Positions 18,123 to 27,935 of a stretch of DNA of 64,000 bases are shown one piece after another. Made by a program: the position numbers and the translations under genes. Origin of the DNA: Pseudoalteromonas undina (lineage in GTDB: Bacteria > Pseudomonadota > Gammaproteobacteria > Enterobacterales > Alteromonadaceae). The DNA lies in contig NZ_AHCF03000003.1 of NCBI RefSeq assembly GCF_000238275.3, positions 186,001-250,000 of the forward strand, written 5' to 3'. Within the stretch, counting starts at the first letter, position 1. Each line of letters starts with the position of its first letter. A model generated the notes under the pieces. It did no database searches. It worked only from the letters and a program-made list of their open reading frames with translations, and was not told the DNA's origin.

Positions 18123-19955
18123 TTAAGCTTGTTTGCTAGCAACCCACTCATTAACAAAGTTTTCTAGTACGTTTAATGGTACAGGGCCATTTTTAAGCAC
18201 TACGTCGTGGAATTGACGAATATCAAACTTGTCGCCAAGCTGCTTTTTAGCCGCTTCACGTAGTTCTAAAATTTTCAGCATACCCACTTTGTAAGCCGTT
18301 GCTTGTGATGGCATTACAATATGACGCTCAACCATTTTTACACCGTCAGAAGTGGCGTTAGGAGTGTTGTTAACGTAGTAATCAATACCTTCTTGGCGAG
18401 TCCACTTCATTGCGTGAATACCGGTATCAACCACTAGACGACAGGCACGCCATAACTCCATAGCTAAACGACCAAAATCTGAATACGGGTCTTCATAAAG
18501 GCCCATTTCTTTTGGTAGTAACTCTGAGTATAAACCCCAACCTTCAATGTAGGCTGTGTAACCACCAAACTTACGGAACTTAGGCACGCCTTCCAGCTCT
18601 TGTGAAATAGCAATTTGCATGTGATGACCCGGAATACCCTCATGGTAAGCGAGAGCTTCCATTTGGTAAGTTGGCATTGCTTCCATGTCATAGAGGTTGG
18701 CATAGTAAATACCTGGGCGAGAACCATCTGGCGCAGGTTGTTGATAAAACGCTTTACCTGCGGCTTTTTCACGGAAAGCTTCAACACGTTTTACTATCAT
18801 GTCGGCTTTTGGTTTTACAATAAACAGCTCATCTAAGCGTGTTTTCATGTTATCAATTAAGCCTTTAGCTTCACTTAGGTATTGCGCTTTACCCGCTTCA
18901 GTATTAGCAAGGTAAAATTGCTTGTCGGTTTTCATAAACTGCATAAAGGCGTTTAAGTCACCCTCAAAACCAACTTTATCTTTGATGGCACGCATTTCAT
19001 CATGAATACGTGACACTTCGGCAAGGCCAATGGCATGAATTTCTTTTGCAGTAAGGTCTGTCGTGGTAGTGCGTTTAAGCGCGTTATTGTAAAACGCTTC
19101 GCCATCAGGGAATTTCCAAGCACCGTCACGGTCATCAGCACGCTTTTCTAGCTGTGCAATGTAGTTAATTAACTTAGAGTAAGCAGGTTTAACTGCTGTT
19201 TTTAATGCATCAGTCGCTTTACTAATAAGTGCATCTTTTTCAGCTTGGTCGATTTCTAAGGCATTTACTTTGCGTTTAAAGTCAGCCAAAAGAGTTGAAT
19301 CTTCACCTTGTTCAAACGGTGCACCTTTAATAATGTTTTTGCTTGAATCAATCACGTGTGGAAATACAAATTTAGGCGCGATGATGTTTTTATCGGCGCG
19401 AATTTCTAAGCCGGTAATCAGTTGATCGAATACACCCGGTACCCCATTTAAACGAGCAATATAATCGTTTGCTTCTTTTACGTTGCTAATTTGATGCTGG
19501 TTAATTAAAAAAGCCGGCACCATAGAGTGCGTACCAAACATTTGGTTTACTGGGTAGTTATGGTAACGCCATTTAAAATCAGCAATGCTGGCTTCTAAAT
19601 CTTGCTTTTTTAAATCATAACTTACTTGAGTAGCTGCATCTAATTGCGCACGGTCAATGCTGTTGAGGGTGACCAAATCGGCTTTAGTTTGTGCCAAGTC
19701 TTTAAGCGCTTTTTCTTCGCTGTTGTCATCCCATTTATCGTAATCTTTTTTGATGCCCATGTAGGTTTGATAAACTGGGCTGCTCATTACATCACGATTA
19801 AAAGTGTCTTCAAAAAAAGCATTCGCTTTATCAATTTCACTTTGTACAGGTTGAACTTGAACAGCCGGTGCAGGCGTTGATTGTTGTGTTGCTTGTTGGC
19901 AACCGGCAAGCAGTGCCACGCTTACCGTGGCAGCAATTAGAGTAAGTTTACGCAT
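18123..19955 (-). CDS. DUF885 family lipoprotein, putative metallohydrolase
   Basis: 610 residues, usual for DUF885. The N-terminus is a lipoprotein signal with lipobox LLAGC (Cys19), so it is expected at the cell envelope. A metal-binding motif HEGIPGHHMQIA lies near residue 435; this HExxxHH-like signature and the following EGWGLYSE are typical of the family, which is related to metallopeptidases and carboxypeptidases. Substrate unknown. It appears monocistronic, ending in a terminator. Confidence 0.85.
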   Translation of the reverse strand: MRKLTLIAATVSVALLAGCQQATQQSTPAPAVQVQPVQSEIDKANAFFEDTFNRDVMSSPVYQTYMGIKKDYDKWDDNSEEKALKDLAQTKADLVTLNSIDRAQLDAATQVSYDLKKQDLEASIADFKWRYHNYPVNQMFGTHSMVPAFLINQHQISNVKEANDYIARLNGVPGVFDQLITGLEIRADKNIIAPKFVFPHVIDSSKNIIKGAPFEQGEDSTLLADFKRKVNALEIDQAEKDALISKATDALKTAVKPAYSKLINYIAQLEKRADDRDGAWKFPDGEAFYNNALKRTTTTDLTAKEIHAIGLAEVSRIHDEMRAIKDKVGFEGDLNAFMQFMKTDKQFYLANTEAGKAQYLSEAKGLIDNMKTRLDELFIVKPKADMIVKRVEAFREKAAGKAFYQQPAPDGSRPGIYYANLYDMEAMPTYQMEALAYHEGIPGHHMQIAISQELEGVPKFRKFGGYTAYIEGWGLYSELLPKEMGLYEDPYSDFGRLAMELWRACRLVVDTGIHAMKWTRQEGIDYYVNNTPNATSDGVKMVERHIVMPSQATAYKVGMLKILELREAAKKQLGDKFDIRQFHDVVLKNGPVPLNVLENFVNEWVASKQA

Positions 19956-20021
19956 TCGTTTCCCTTTTGTTGTTAGAAACCCATTAGGGTATTTTAATTT
20001 TTCATGTGTTTACTTTACATG

Positions 20022-20046
20022 CGTATAACGCCAAAAGCGTTATACG
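20022..20046 (-). terminator. Stem-loop at the 3' end of hemW
   Basis: CGTATAACGC (20022-20031) is exactly complementary to GCGTTATACG (20037-20046) with a five-base loop, overlapping the hemW stop codon. No T-run follows on the minus strand, so it may protect the mRNA end instead of terminating. Confidence 0.4.
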
Positions 20047-21176
20047 AACAATTCTAGCAGGTCATTTAAAAAGCGATGGCCTTTAAGGCTTACTTGCCAA
20101 TGGCCGTCTTTTTCTATTAATAAACCTGTGTTAATAGCTTTATTCAAAGCCGCTTGTTGGCTTTGTAATGGCTGATTAGTTAGCGCACTGTAGTCTTCAA
20201 TCGGGCATGGCTCTGTTAAACGAAAGCGATTCATAAAAAATTCAAACGCTAAGTCATCTTGCTCTACTTGCCAGCTTTTGTACAAGTAGGGCTTAATAAT
20301 GTCCATGTAGCCCCGTGGGTGTTTAACCTTTTCAGTGCGTGTTATCACCCCTGTTTTCGCATCAGTAACCTTACCATGGGCGCCACAGCCAATACCAAGA
20401 TAATCGCCAAACCGCCAATAATTCAAGTTATGTTGGCATTGAAAGCCTGGTTTTGCATATCCTGATATTTCGTATTGCTGATAGCCGGCTTGTGCTAATA
20501 ATGCTTGGCCTTGTTCTTGAATATCCCATAAGGTTTCATCTTGCGGCAACGTGGGCGGTTTTGAAGCAAATTGTGTATTAGGCTCAATGGTGAGCTGATA
20601 CCAAGAAATATGTGGTGGGTTGAGGGCAATAATTTGTTTTAAATCACTTAGTGCGTCATCGAGAGATTGCCCTGGTAAGCCATGCATTAAATCAAGGTTA
20701 AAGCTATTCAACCCTGCTTCAGTAGCTTGTTGTGCTGCATAACTGGCTTCATCGGCACCATGAATTCGGCCTAAGGCTTTTAACTTATCATTTTGCATGC
20801 TTTGCACGCCAATTGAGATACGGTTAATCCCTGCTTTTACATAATCTTTAAAACGGCCAGTTTCGACTGTGCCTGGGTTTGCTTCAAGGGTTATTTCACA
20901 GTTATCGCTTAAACCAATTAGGCTATCTATTTCATTGAGTAAACGGGTATATGCCGCGCCGGTTAATAGGCTTGGCGTGCCGCCGCCAATAAAAATACTG
21001 TGAATTTTCCGCCCTTGTACTAAGTGTAAATCAGCTTTTAAATCGTCAATTAAGTGCTGTACATATTCAGCTTCAGGGATGTCACCTTTTTGCCCGTGGC
21101 TATTAAAGTCGCAGTAAGGGCATTTTTGCACGCACCAAGGCACGTGCACATATAAACTCAGTGGAGGAAGGTTCAC
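20040..21176 (-). CDS. hemW: Heme chaperone HemW (radical SAM, coproporphyrinogen oxidase-like)
   Basis: 378 residues. The radical SAM cluster motif CxxxCxxC is at Cys15, Cys19 and Cys22 ([12 protein letters not shown]), followed by [10 protein letters not shown] and ANPGT (SAM-binding elements). The HNLNYW motif fits HemW, which transfers heme, and separates it from true HemN. It overlaps the rdgB stop by four bases and is the last gene of the yggS-to-hemW cluster, a conserved order in Gammaproteobacteria. Confidence 0.93.
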   Translation of the reverse strand: MNLPPLSLYVHVPWCVQKCPYCDFNSHGQKGDIPEAEYVQHLIDDLKADLHLVQGRKIHSIFIGGGTPSLLTGAAYTRLLNEIDSLIGLSDNCEITLEANPGTVETGRFKDYVKAGINRISIGVQSMQNDKLKALGRIHGADEASYAAQQATEAGLNSFNLDLMHGLPGQSLDDALSDLKQIIALNPPHISWYQLTIEPNTQFASKPPTLPQDETLWDIQEQGQALLAQAGYQQYEISGYAKPGFQCQHNLNYWRFGDYLGIGCGAHGKVTDAKTGVITRTEKVKHPRGYMDIIKPYLYKSWQVEQDDLAFEFFMNRFRLTEPCPIEDYSALTNQPLQSQQAALNKAINTGLLIEKDGHWQVSLKGHRFLNDLLELFV

Positions 21177-21772
21177 AGGCCGCCTTTGTGTTGTAACTCT
21201 TGTAGTAATTTATTAAGTGCTTGCCCACGGTGACTTAGTGCATTCTTCTGCTCTTTTGTAAGCTCTGCACTGGTACAACTTTCTGATGGTACAAAAAAGA
21301 TAGGATCGTAACCAAAGCCACCTTTACCGTGTTGGCTAAGGGTAATTTCGCCCTCCCAGCTAGCACTGCAAATAAGTGGAGTAGGGTCGTCGGCATGACG
21401 CATTAGTACCAACACACACCAAAAGCGAGCGCTGCGATTAGGGTTGTTGCCTAAATCAGCCAGTAATTTATCGATATTATCTTGATCGCTTGCGCTATTT
21501 CCTGCAAAACGAGCAGAGTAAACACCTGGCGCGCCATTCAGGCCATCAACTTCTAAGCCTGAATCATCTGCAATAGCAGGCAGTCCGGTAATTTTAGCCG
21601 CATGACGCGCTTTAATTATCGCGTTTTCTACAAACGTGGTGCCTGTTTCGTCTACGTCACTGACATTAAAGTCGCTTTGCGGTACAACATTAATATTAAG
21701 TGAGCTGAGCATGTTAGCCAGCTCATTCACTTTTCCGGGGTTGCCGGTTGCAAGAACTAAGGTGTTGGTCAT
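21173..21772 (-). CDS. rdgB: XTP/dITP diphosphatase
   Basis: 199 residues, full length. [12 protein letters not shown] at the N-terminus is the nucleotide-binding T/SxxxxK motif, and [21 protein letters not shown] is the conserved active-site block; [13 protein letters not shown] and LSHRGQA complete the Ham1 family pattern. It hydrolyses non-canonical purine triphosphates (dITP, XTP) to monophosphates, keeping them out of DNA. It is two bases after the DUF4426 gene and overlaps hemW by four, so translational coupling is likely. Confidence 0.95.
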   Translation of the reverse strand: MTNTLVLATGNPGKVNELANMLSSLNINVVPQSDFNVSDVDETGTTFVENAIIKARHAAKITGLPAIADDSGLEVDGLNGAPGVYSARFAGNSASDQDNIDKLLADLGNNPNRSARFWCVLVLMRHADDPTPLICSASWEGEITLSQHGKGGFGYDPIFFVPSESCTSAELTKEQKNALSHRGQALNKLLQELQHKGGL

Positions 21773-21774
21773 AT

Positions 21775-22218
21775 TTAATCTACGTAAAATTTTTGCTTAA
21801 ACTTTAATGTTTGAAACTGATTACCTTGTTGGATTTCAATTTCAAAACGTAAAATCTCTTCGTTGGTGTAATCTACTTGTGCTAGGTAATAAATTGAATC
21901 GCCTTCAACGACTTCTTTAAAGTTAAGGGTTTGCTTGTTACCTAATAAGTTTTTAGCGGTACCTTGTAATGTCGCTTTTTGAGCGGCTTTATCTGCATTA
22001 TTTTTTAATATTGAAATATTAACAATGCCTTTATAGCCACTACGCTCAAGGTCATAGGCTTTAGCTATTTGCGGTTGAATAAACGTTGATGGAAAGGCTA
22101 TGTAATGAACTTGCCAAGGGCCTAGTTCTTTGTATTGGGCGCCTTGTTCTTGAGCGCTGTGCGCATTAAATGCTAAAGCGAGACAAGCAATAAAACAAAA
22201 CTTTATTAAACGTTGCAT
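21775..22218 (-). CDS. DUF4426 family exported protein
   Basis: 147 residues with a signal peptide ([16 protein letters not shown]). The mature part, [20 protein letters not shown] and [10 protein letters not shown], matches DUF4426, a small beta-rich periplasmic family common in Alteromonadales, Vibrio and Pseudomonas and often found in this cluster. Function unknown. A terminator lies just upstream, after yggT, so this gene with rdgB and hemW may have its own promoter. Confidence 0.8.
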   Translation of the reverse strand: MQRLIKFCFIACLALAFNAHSAQEQGAQYKELGPWQVHYIAFPSTFIQPQIAKAYDLERSGYKGIVNISILKNNADKAAQKATLQGTAKNLLGNKQTLNFKEVVEGDSIYYLAQVDYTNEEILRFEIEIQQGNQFQTLKFKQKFYVD

Positions 22219-22239
22219 GGTTAACTCCTGAGTATGTAA

Positions 22240-22262
22240 AAAAGAGGCGCTAGGCCTCTTTT
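22240..22262 (-). terminator. Terminator after yggT
   Basis: On the minus strand AAAAGAGGC and GCCTCTTTT pair around CTAGC and are followed by further T residues. It separates yggT from the DUF4426 gene, dividing the cluster into two transcription units. Confidence 0.75.
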
Positions 22263-22276
22263 ATATTACGTTGTGC

Positions 22277-22810
22277 TTAAGCTAAAAGGTCCATTAGCAG
22301 CATTTGTAAAAACTGAATGCCGATGATCAGTACCAATACCGATAAGTCTAAGCCTCCTAGTGGCGGTAAGATTTTACGGATTGGCTTTAGCATTGGCTCA
22401 GTAAGCTGATGGAATACCGCTTCAATTGGGTTATAGCCTTGGCTTACCCAGCTTAAAATAGCGCGGATGATTAACACCCAAAAGACTAAATTTAAACCTT
22501 CTTTTAAAACAGTTATTAGTGCCTGTATAAGCACAGGTTGAATAGCCCAAGAGCTATAAATAAGCCACATTAATGTACTTATTTTTGCCGCAGCCACTAT
22601 AAATGCCAGCAACAAAGAGGCTAAATCAAGCCCGCCTAGCCCTGGAATGATTTTTCGCAGCGGGTTAACTGCAAACGAAGTGGCTTTGACCACAAATTGG
22701 CTCATCGGGTTGTAAAAGTCGGCTTTTGCCCACTGTAGCCAAAAACGCAGTAGTACCACCATTAAAAACAGATCAAACAAGGTGCTAATTAAAAATTGCA
22801 TGGCATTCAT
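22277..22810 (-). CDS. yggT: YggT family membrane protein
   Basis: About 177 residues from the ATG at 22810 (MNAMQFLISTLFD), which follows GAAGG; the longer frame to 22876 would overlap proC. Two YGGT repeats, each a pair of hydrophobic helices with FNP/YNP and PLRKIIP (FYNPMSQFVVKATSFAVNPL and YNPIEAVFHQLTEPMLKPIR). These inner-membrane proteins are linked to osmotic or K+ stress and cell-envelope processes; activity unproven. Position between proC and rdgB is the conserved one. Confidence 0.9.
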   Translation of the reverse strand: MNAMQFLISTLFDLFLMVVLLRFWLQWAKADFYNPMSQFVVKATSFAVNPLRKIIPGLGGLDLASLLLAFIVAAAKISTLMWLIYSSWAIQPVLIQALITVLKEGLNLVFWVLIIRAILSWVSQGYNPIEAVFHQLTEPMLKPIRKILPPLGGLDLSVLVLIIGIQFLQMLLMDLLA

Positions 22811-22836
22811 AGTATAACCTTCAATAAAAAATGGTT

Positions 22837-23658
22837 TTAAAGTTCTTGTTCCATTTGCACTGCACGCGCAATACACGCATCCATTGCATCACCCACAGTT
22901 TGGGTTAAACCTTGCGCTTTTAAATGCTCAACAGCTGCATGCGTGGTACCGCCTTTTGAGGTTACATTGGCGCGCAGTTGCGAAATGCTAATATCTGGTT
23001 GGCTAAGTGCCATTTCAGCTGCGCCTAGCGCTGTTTGCTGTACTAAGCGACGCGCGTCTTCATCATTAAAGCCAAGTGCTTTCGCTTTTTCTTCAATCGC
23101 TTCCATAAATAAGAAAAAGTAAGCTGGCGATGAGCCTGTCACAGCAATGACATCGTTAATTTGCGATTCTTGCTCTACCCACACAACTATACCTGTACAT
23201 TCAAAAACTTGTTGTACAAATTCATGTTCGCTTTGCGTTTCGCCAGCGCCATACAAGCCCGATACACCACGGCCAAGTAACGACGGTGTATTTGGCATAC
23301 AACGCACCATTTTCACATCTTGGCCAAGCATTTCACGTAAGCGTTTAACGGTTAAGCCTGCAGCGACTGAGATAAATAATTTATCACTAAAGTCGATGCC
23401 TGAATCTTGAAATGATTGGCACAAGTCGCCCATCATTTGTGGTTTAACAGACAGAACAATGACATCTGCATCGCGCATAGCTTCGTTATTGTCACTGGTG
23501 GTTTGCACCTTAAAGTCGGATGCTACCTTGGCTAGTTTTTCTTGGTTGCGGTTAGTTGCAATAATATTGTTTGCGTTAAAGCCGTTTTTTACCATGCCAC
23601 CAATGATGGCGTAGCTCATATTACCTGTGCCTATAAATGCGATTTTTTTATCTGACAT
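22837..23658 (-). CDS. proC: Pyrroline-5-carboxylate reductase
   Basis: 273 residues, standard length. The N-terminal NAD(P) motif is IAFIGTGNMSYAIIGGM; the C-terminal signature reads GSSPAYFFLFMEAIEEKA, LVQQTALGAAEMAL and LRANVTSKGGTTHAAVEHL. It catalyses the last step of proline synthesis, reducing pyrroline-5-carboxylate with NAD(P)H in the cytoplasm. It lies 17 bases after yggS and before yggT in the conserved cluster. Confidence 0.96.
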   Translation of the reverse strand: MSDKKIAFIGTGNMSYAIIGGMVKNGFNANNIIATNRNQEKLAKVASDFKVQTTSDNNEAMRDADVIVLSVKPQMMGDLCQSFQDSGIDFSDKLFISVAAGLTVKRLREMLGQDVKMVRCMPNTPSLLGRGVSGLYGAGETQSEHEFVQQVFECTGIVVWVEQESQINDVIAVTGSSPAYFFLFMEAIEEKAKALGFNDEDARRLVQQTALGAAEMALSQPDISISQLRANVTSKGGTTHAAVEHLKAQGLTQTVGDAMDACIARAVQMEQEL

Positions 23659-23675
23659 ATGTCTGTTATCACCTT

Positions 23676-24362
23676 TTAAGTTCGTGTTCCAAAAATATCT
23701 GTGCCGATCCTCACCATGGTTGAACCTGCCGTTATGGCAGCCTCTACATCGTTACTCATCCCCATCGACAACGTATCTATATGAGGATATTGGGTCTGTA
23801 GTTTATCAAAGCAAGTTTGTAATTGCTCAAAATATTGAATTTGCGTGTTAGCATCGTCACTTTTTGCAGGAATAGCCATTAGTCCGCGTAATTTTAACTG
23901 TGAACACTGACTTATAAATTGTGCTAGTTGGTCTATTTCCTCTGCGGCACAGCCGGATTTCGCGTCTTCTGCGCTAATATTAACTTGTATCAGTATATTA
24001 AGAGCGGGCATTTCCTGTGGGCGCTGAGCGTTTAAGCGTTTTGCTATTTTTAGTCTGTCGACGCTTTGTACCCAGTCAAAGTGGTTGGCCACCAAAGCGC
24101 TTTTATTTGACTGTATAGGGCCAATGAAATGCCAAACAATATCGCTAAATGTGGCTAGTTGCGCTATTTTATCTACAGCTTCTTGAACATAAGATTCACC
24201 AAATTGGCGTTGCCCTTGCTCATATGCTGCCATAATATCAGAGACGGGTTTGGTTTTGGATACTGCAAGTAACGTAATGTCGTTACTATTGCGCTGTGCA
24301 TTTTGCGCTGCCTCTGCAATTCTAGCGTAGGCGGATGTGAGTCGTTCTGCTATTGTAACCAT
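23676..24362 (-). CDS. yggS: PLP homeostasis protein YggS (PLPBP)
   Basis: About 228 residues if translation begins at MVTIAERLTSAYARI, which aligns with family N-termini. An in-frame ATG at 24389 would add nine residues and leave only two bases to the divergent pilT start; neither has a strong ribosome-binding site. LLAVSKTKP contains the pyridoxal-phosphate lysine of the alanine-racemase-like barrel; HFIGPIQSNKS and LSMGMSNDVEAAI are family signatures. It binds and delivers PLP rather than acting as an enzyme. Divergent from pilTU, a widely conserved arrangement. Confidence 0.92.
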   Translation of the reverse strand: MVTIAERLTSAYARIAEAAQNAQRNSNDITLLAVSKTKPVSDIMAAYEQGQRQFGESYVQEAVDKIAQLATFSDIVWHFIGPIQSNKSALVANHFDWVQSVDRLKIAKRLNAQRPQEMPALNILIQVNISAEDAKSGCAAEEIDQLAQFISQCSQLKLRGLMAIPAKSDDANTQIQYFEQLQTCFDKLQTQYPHIDTLSMGMSNDVEAAITAGSTMVRIGTDIFGTRT

Positions 24363-24391
24363 ATATTTATCAGTTAGTTGTGGAGTCATAA

Positions 24392-25432
24392 ATGGATATC
24401 ACCGAATTATTGGCATTTAGTGTGCAACATAAAGCATCAGATTTGCACTTATCATCAGGGGTATCACCTATGATACGTGTTGATGGTGATGTGCGACGAA
24501 TTAATATACCAGCACTTGGAGATAAAGAAGTCAGCAGTCTGGTTTATGACATTATGAACGATAACCAGCGTAAGGACTATGAACAAAATCTCGAAGTGGA
24601 TTTTTCTTTTGAAGTCCCTAATTTAGCACGTTTTCGTGTAAATGCCTTTAACTCTAATCGTGGTCCTGCTGCCGTGTTTCGTACTATCCCGAGTGATGTA
24701 TTGACACTTGAAGATTTGGGCGCGCCGGAAATATTCAAACAAATTTCAGATAACCCACGAGGCTTAGTATTAGTTACCGGCCCTACAGGCTCTGGTAAGT
24801 CGACTACACTCGCAGCCATGGTGGACTATATAAATCAAAATAAACATCATCATGTACTGACCATTGAAGATCCTATCGAATTTGTGCACGATAATAAACT
24901 CAGCTTAATTAACCAGCGTGAAGTTCACCGCGATACACATAGTTTTTCTAATGCCTTGCGAAGTGCATTGCGTGAAGACCCTGATGTTATTTTGGTAGGT
25001 GAGTTACGAGATCTAGAAACTATTCGCCTTGCTATGACTGCTGCTGAAACTGGTCACTTAGTGTTTGGCACTTTGCATACCACGTCGGCACCTAAAACCA
25101 TTGACCGTATTATTGATGTATTCCCTGGTGAAGAAAAAGATATGATCCGCTCTATGCTTTCTGAATCATTGCGTGCGGTTATCTCACAAACACTGATCAA
25201 AAAGGTCGGTGGAGGGCGAGTGGCTGCACACGAAATCATGTTGGCAACGCCTGCTATTCGTAACTTAATTCGTGAAGATAAAATTGCTCAAATGTACTCA
25301 TCGATTCAAACCGGTGCGTCGCAGGGCATGCAAACCATGGATCAATGTTTAACAAACCTTGTTAACAGAGGCATTATCACTCACTCTGCGGCGTATACAA
25401 AAGCACAAGATAAGACGCAGTTTAGCGCTTAA
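24392..25432 (+). CDS. pilT: Type IV pilus retraction ATPase PilT
   Basis: 346 residues, typical. Walker A GPTGSGKST at 130-138; the Asp box (LTIEDPIEFVHDNK), Walker B (PDVILVGELRDLETI) and His box (AAETGHLVFGTLHT) are all intact. The hexameric motor depolymerises type IV pili and drives twitching motility at the inner membrane. It is nine bases before pilU and probably co-transcribed with it. The pilus assembly genes are not in this window. Confidence 0.97.
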   Translation: MDITELLAFSVQHKASDLHLSSGVSPMIRVDGDVRRINIPALGDKEVSSLVYDIMNDNQRKDYEQNLEVDFSFEVPNLARFRVNAFNSNRGPAAVFRTIPSDVLTLEDLGAPEIFKQISDNPRGLVLVTGPTGSGKSTTLAAMVDYINQNKHHHVLTIEDPIEFVHDNKLSLINQREVHRDTHSFSNALRSALREDPDVILVGELRDLETIRLAMTAAETGHLVFGTLHTTSAPKTIDRIIDVFPGEEKDMIRSMLSESLRAVISQTLIKKVGGGRVAAHEIMLATPAIRNLIREDKIAQMYSSIQTGASQGMQTMDQCLTNLVNRGIITHSAAYTKAQDKTQFSA

Positions 25433-25441
25433 GGAATTATT

Positions 25442-26578
25442 ATGACTTTATCTCTAAATCACTTTTTACAAATAATGATCGACAAAAAAGGCTCTGATCT
25501 ATTTGTATCAAGCCAGCTGCCTATTAGCGCTAAAATTAATGGCGAGCTTATACCCCTTAATGATGACAAACTAACCGATGAGCAAGCGCTGGAATTAGTT
25601 GAATCAGCGATGAGTGAAAAGCAAAAGGCAGAGTTTCATAGCACCAAAGAGTGTAACTTTGCAATTGCAACCAGCGAAGGACGCTTTCGTATTTCGGCTT
25701 TTTGGCAACGTGACAGAGCGGGGATGGTTATTCGCCGGATTGTGACCCAAATACCTGATGTAAAAGAGCTGGGATTGCCCTCAGTACTTACTGATGTGAT
25801 TATGTCAAAGCGCGGACTGGTATTATTTGTTGGTGGTACTGGAACAGGTAAATCAACGTCTTTGGCGGCGCTTATTGGTTATAGAAATCGCAATCAACGT
25901 GGGCATATTTTAACTATAGAAGATCCAATAGAGTTTGTTCATGAACATAAAAAAAGCATTATTACTCAACGTGAAGTGGGCTTAGATACTGAAAGTTTTG
26001 AGTCAGCACTAAAAAGCTCTTTACGCCAAGCGCCTGATGTTATTTTGATTGGTGAAATTCGATCGCAAGAAACTATGGAGTATGCGTTAAGCTTTGCAGA
26101 AACAGGTCATTTATGTGTTGCCACCTTACATGCTAACAATGCTAACCAAGCTATTGATCGTATTATGCACTTAGTGCCAAAAGAGAAGCACGATAAGCTT
26201 AAATATGATTTAGCATTAAACTTACGCGCTATTATTGCCCAGCAGCTTATCCCTACCTCTGATGGTGAGGGACGTGCTGCTGCTATAGAGGTATTATTGA
26301 ATACGCCAATGGTGAGTGAGCTGATTAAAAACGGTAACATTGGTGGTATTAAAGAAACTATGGCCAAATCAACTGAAATGGGCATGCAGACCTTTGACCA
26401 AGCGCTGTTTGAGCTTTACAGACAGCAACGGATTAACTATGCCGATGCACTTCATCATGCAGACTCGCCAAATGATTTACGTTTAATGATAAAACTACGT
26501 AATAACGAGCAGCAAGGGGCAGGCTTTTTGCAAGGTGTAACCATTGATGGCCTTGATGATAAAGGTAATATTACCTAA
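25442..26578 (+). CDS. pilU: PilT-dependent pilus retraction ATPase PilU
   Basis: 378 residues, a PilT paralogue with Walker A GGTGTGKST at 131-139, Asp box LTIEDPIEFVHEHK, Walker B PDVILIGEIRSQET and His box FAETGHLCVATLHA. The longer C-terminus (LRLMIKLRNNEQ) is typical of PilU, which assists PilT in forceful retraction. It is the last gene of the pilTU operon; a non-coding repeat begins directly after its stop and a bidirectional terminator follows at 26745. Confidence 0.95.
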   Translation: MTLSLNHFLQIMIDKKGSDLFVSSQLPISAKINGELIPLNDDKLTDEQALELVESAMSEKQKAEFHSTKECNFAIATSEGRFRISAFWQRDRAGMVIRRIVTQIPDVKELGLPSVLTDVIMSKRGLVLFVGGTGTGKSTSLAALIGYRNRNQRGHILTIEDPIEFVHEHKKSIITQREVGLDTESFESALKSSLRQAPDVILIGEIRSQETMEYALSFAETGHLCVATLHANNANQAIDRIMHLVPKEKHDKLKYDLALNLRAIIAQQLIPTSDGEGRAAAIEVLLNTPMVSELIKNGNIGGIKETMAKSTEMGMQTFDQALFELYRQQRINYADALHHADSPNDLRLMIKLRNNEQQGAGFLQGVTIDGLDDKGNIT

Positions 26579-26579
26579 G

Positions 26580-26727
26580 GACAATTAACTCGTTGCTGCC
26601 TACATGGATGTAAGCCAGTAGAATAACGTAGGAGCAATTATCGAACCCACTAGGTTACAAACCTCGCGCCGCGATTAAATTGCCCCTAGTTTGAACGAGT
26701 TTTAATCCGTAAAGACTAACAGACCCT
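26580..26727 (-). repeat. Truncated copy of a palindrome-rich MITE-like repeat
   Basis: On the minus strand this copy begins AGGGTCTGTT at 26727. Bases 26646-26696 are a 51-base exact reverse complement of 34153-34203; the outer 31 bases agree at 23 positions. The far half differs from the 34 kb copy: it carries a CCTACATGGATGTAAG segment and stops just after the pilU stop codon, so it seems truncated or a different subtype. No ORF within it. Confidence 0.75.
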
Positions 26728-26744
26728 AGTCAAAATCCACACGT

Positions 26745-26771
26745 AAAAAAAGCGCCTTAGGCGCTTTTTTT
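26745..26771. terminator. Bidirectional terminator between pilU and ruvX
   Basis: AGCGCC-TTA-GGCGCT hairpin at 26751-26765 flanked by a run of A on the left and T on the right, so it can end transcription from both the pilTU side and the minus-strand ruvX side. Confidence 0.88.
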
Positions 26772-26782
26772 GTTAAATCAAT

Positions 26783-27232
26783 TTATTCGCCATAACTGGC
26801 TTCAAAAAAGCTCTCTAGAATAATCACCGCAGACATATTATCTACGTTGCCTTTACCTAAGTTTTTATAACCACCACGTTCAAACAACCGTGCTTTAGCA
26901 TCAGCGGTAGTTAAGCGCTCATCTTGAGTATGAACCGCTATACCGTAATGATTATGCAAACGATTGGCGAACTTTTTGGCTTTAAAGGTAACCTCTTGTG
27001 AGGTGCCATCCATATTAAGCGGTAAGCCAACCACCATTAAGTCAGGTTGCCACTCTTTTACCTGTACAGCAATGTCATCCCAATTAGGGATGCCATCTTG
27101 AGCTTTCACCGCCTTTAGGCTGGTGGCGCTGCCTGTCAATTCTTGACCAATTGCAATACCAATGCTCTTAGTACCAAAATCAAATCCCATTACGGTGCGC
27201 TCACCTTGCGCTTTTACAGTTTTTTTAGTCAT
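26783..27232 (-). CDS. ruvX: Holliday junction resolvase-like RuvX/YqgF
   Basis: 149 residues, RNase H-like fold. [18 protein letters not shown] holds the first catalytic Asp; [13 protein letters not shown] and [13 protein letters not shown] follow, and the last acidic residue lies in [13 protein letters not shown]. YqgF is implicated in 16S rRNA 5' end processing and possibly in Holliday junction cleavage. It lies 17 bases after yqgE, the standard order gshB-yqgE-yqgF, and ends at a bidirectional terminator. Confidence 0.93.
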   Translation of the reverse strand: MTKKTVKAQGERTVMGFDFGTKSIGIAIGQELTGSATSLKAVKAQDGIPNWDDIAVQVKEWQPDLMVVGLPLNMDGTSQEVTFKAKKFANRLHNHYGIAVHTQDERLTTADAKARLFERGGYKNLGKGNVDNMSAVIILESFFEASYGE

Positions 27233-27249
27233 GTTTGTCTTTTATGTTA

Positions 27250-27807
27250 TTAGGCATGTCCAGCTTCGGGGCTTAATTGGCTAACATCAAAACCAAGCAT
27301 AGAGACTGCCATTTCCCAGCGCTTTTCCACTGGGGTATCAAAAATTATTTTGGGGTCGGCTTTTATAATCAGCCAGCTATTATCAAGTAGCTCTTGTTCT
27401 AACTGGCCTTGCTCCCAACCTGAGTAACCTAAGGTAATTATAAATTGCTCGGGTGCTTGAGCGGTAGTTAATGTGGCTAATACATCTTTTGAGGTAGTGA
27501 TCATAATATCACTGCTCAATTTTTGGCTTGCCGAGTACCCAGGTTTTGGTGAATGTAGCACAAAGCCACGATCCGTTTTTACCGGCCCGCCAGCATACAC
27601 TGTCACTTGCGCGGCATGTTGCGACTTATCGTTATCAATATCAATTTTGTCGAGTAGCTCACCTACGGTAACATCAATCGGCTGATTGATAACAAGTCCC
27701 ATAGCGCCTTCTTCATTGTGTTCACAAATATAAGTGACGGCACGTTTAAAAAAAGGGTCTTGCATTGATGGCATTGCGATTAAAAAATGATTTTCTAATG
27801 ACTGCAT
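27250..27807 (-). CDS. YqgE/AlgH family protein
   Basis: About 185 residues from the ATG at 27807, preceded by AAGGGT; an in-frame extension to 27855 has no good ribosome site. MQSLENHFLIAMPSMQDPFF and the block AMGLVINQPIDVTVGELLD are the family hallmarks, with YAGGPVKTDRGFVLH following. Its biochemical role is not known; AlgH affects alginate regulation in Pseudomonas. It sits between gshB and ruvX in the usual order. Confidence 0.9.
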   Translation of the reverse strand: MQSLENHFLIAMPSMQDPFFKRAVTYICEHNEEGAMGLVINQPIDVTVGELLDKIDIDNDKSQHAAQVTVYAGGPVKTDRGFVLHSPKPGYSASQKLSSDIMITTSKDVLATLTTAQAPEQFIITLGYSGWEQGQLEQELLDNSWLIIKADPKIIFDTPVEKRWEMAVSMLGFDVSQLSPEAGHA

Positions 27808-27935
27808 AATTTTTACCCTTTTAGTTATTGAATCTTGAGTATGGCATAGTCCCATGTTTTAACACTAAAAATTTATTCAACTTTAAGCGGTGGCTATAGA
27901 AGCGCCACTGCTTAAATTTTGTTATGGCTTTAATA

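Noticed and set aside
27895..27925. Imperfect hairpin after gshB
   Set aside because: One mismatch on the minus strand and no T-run; too weak to call a terminator.
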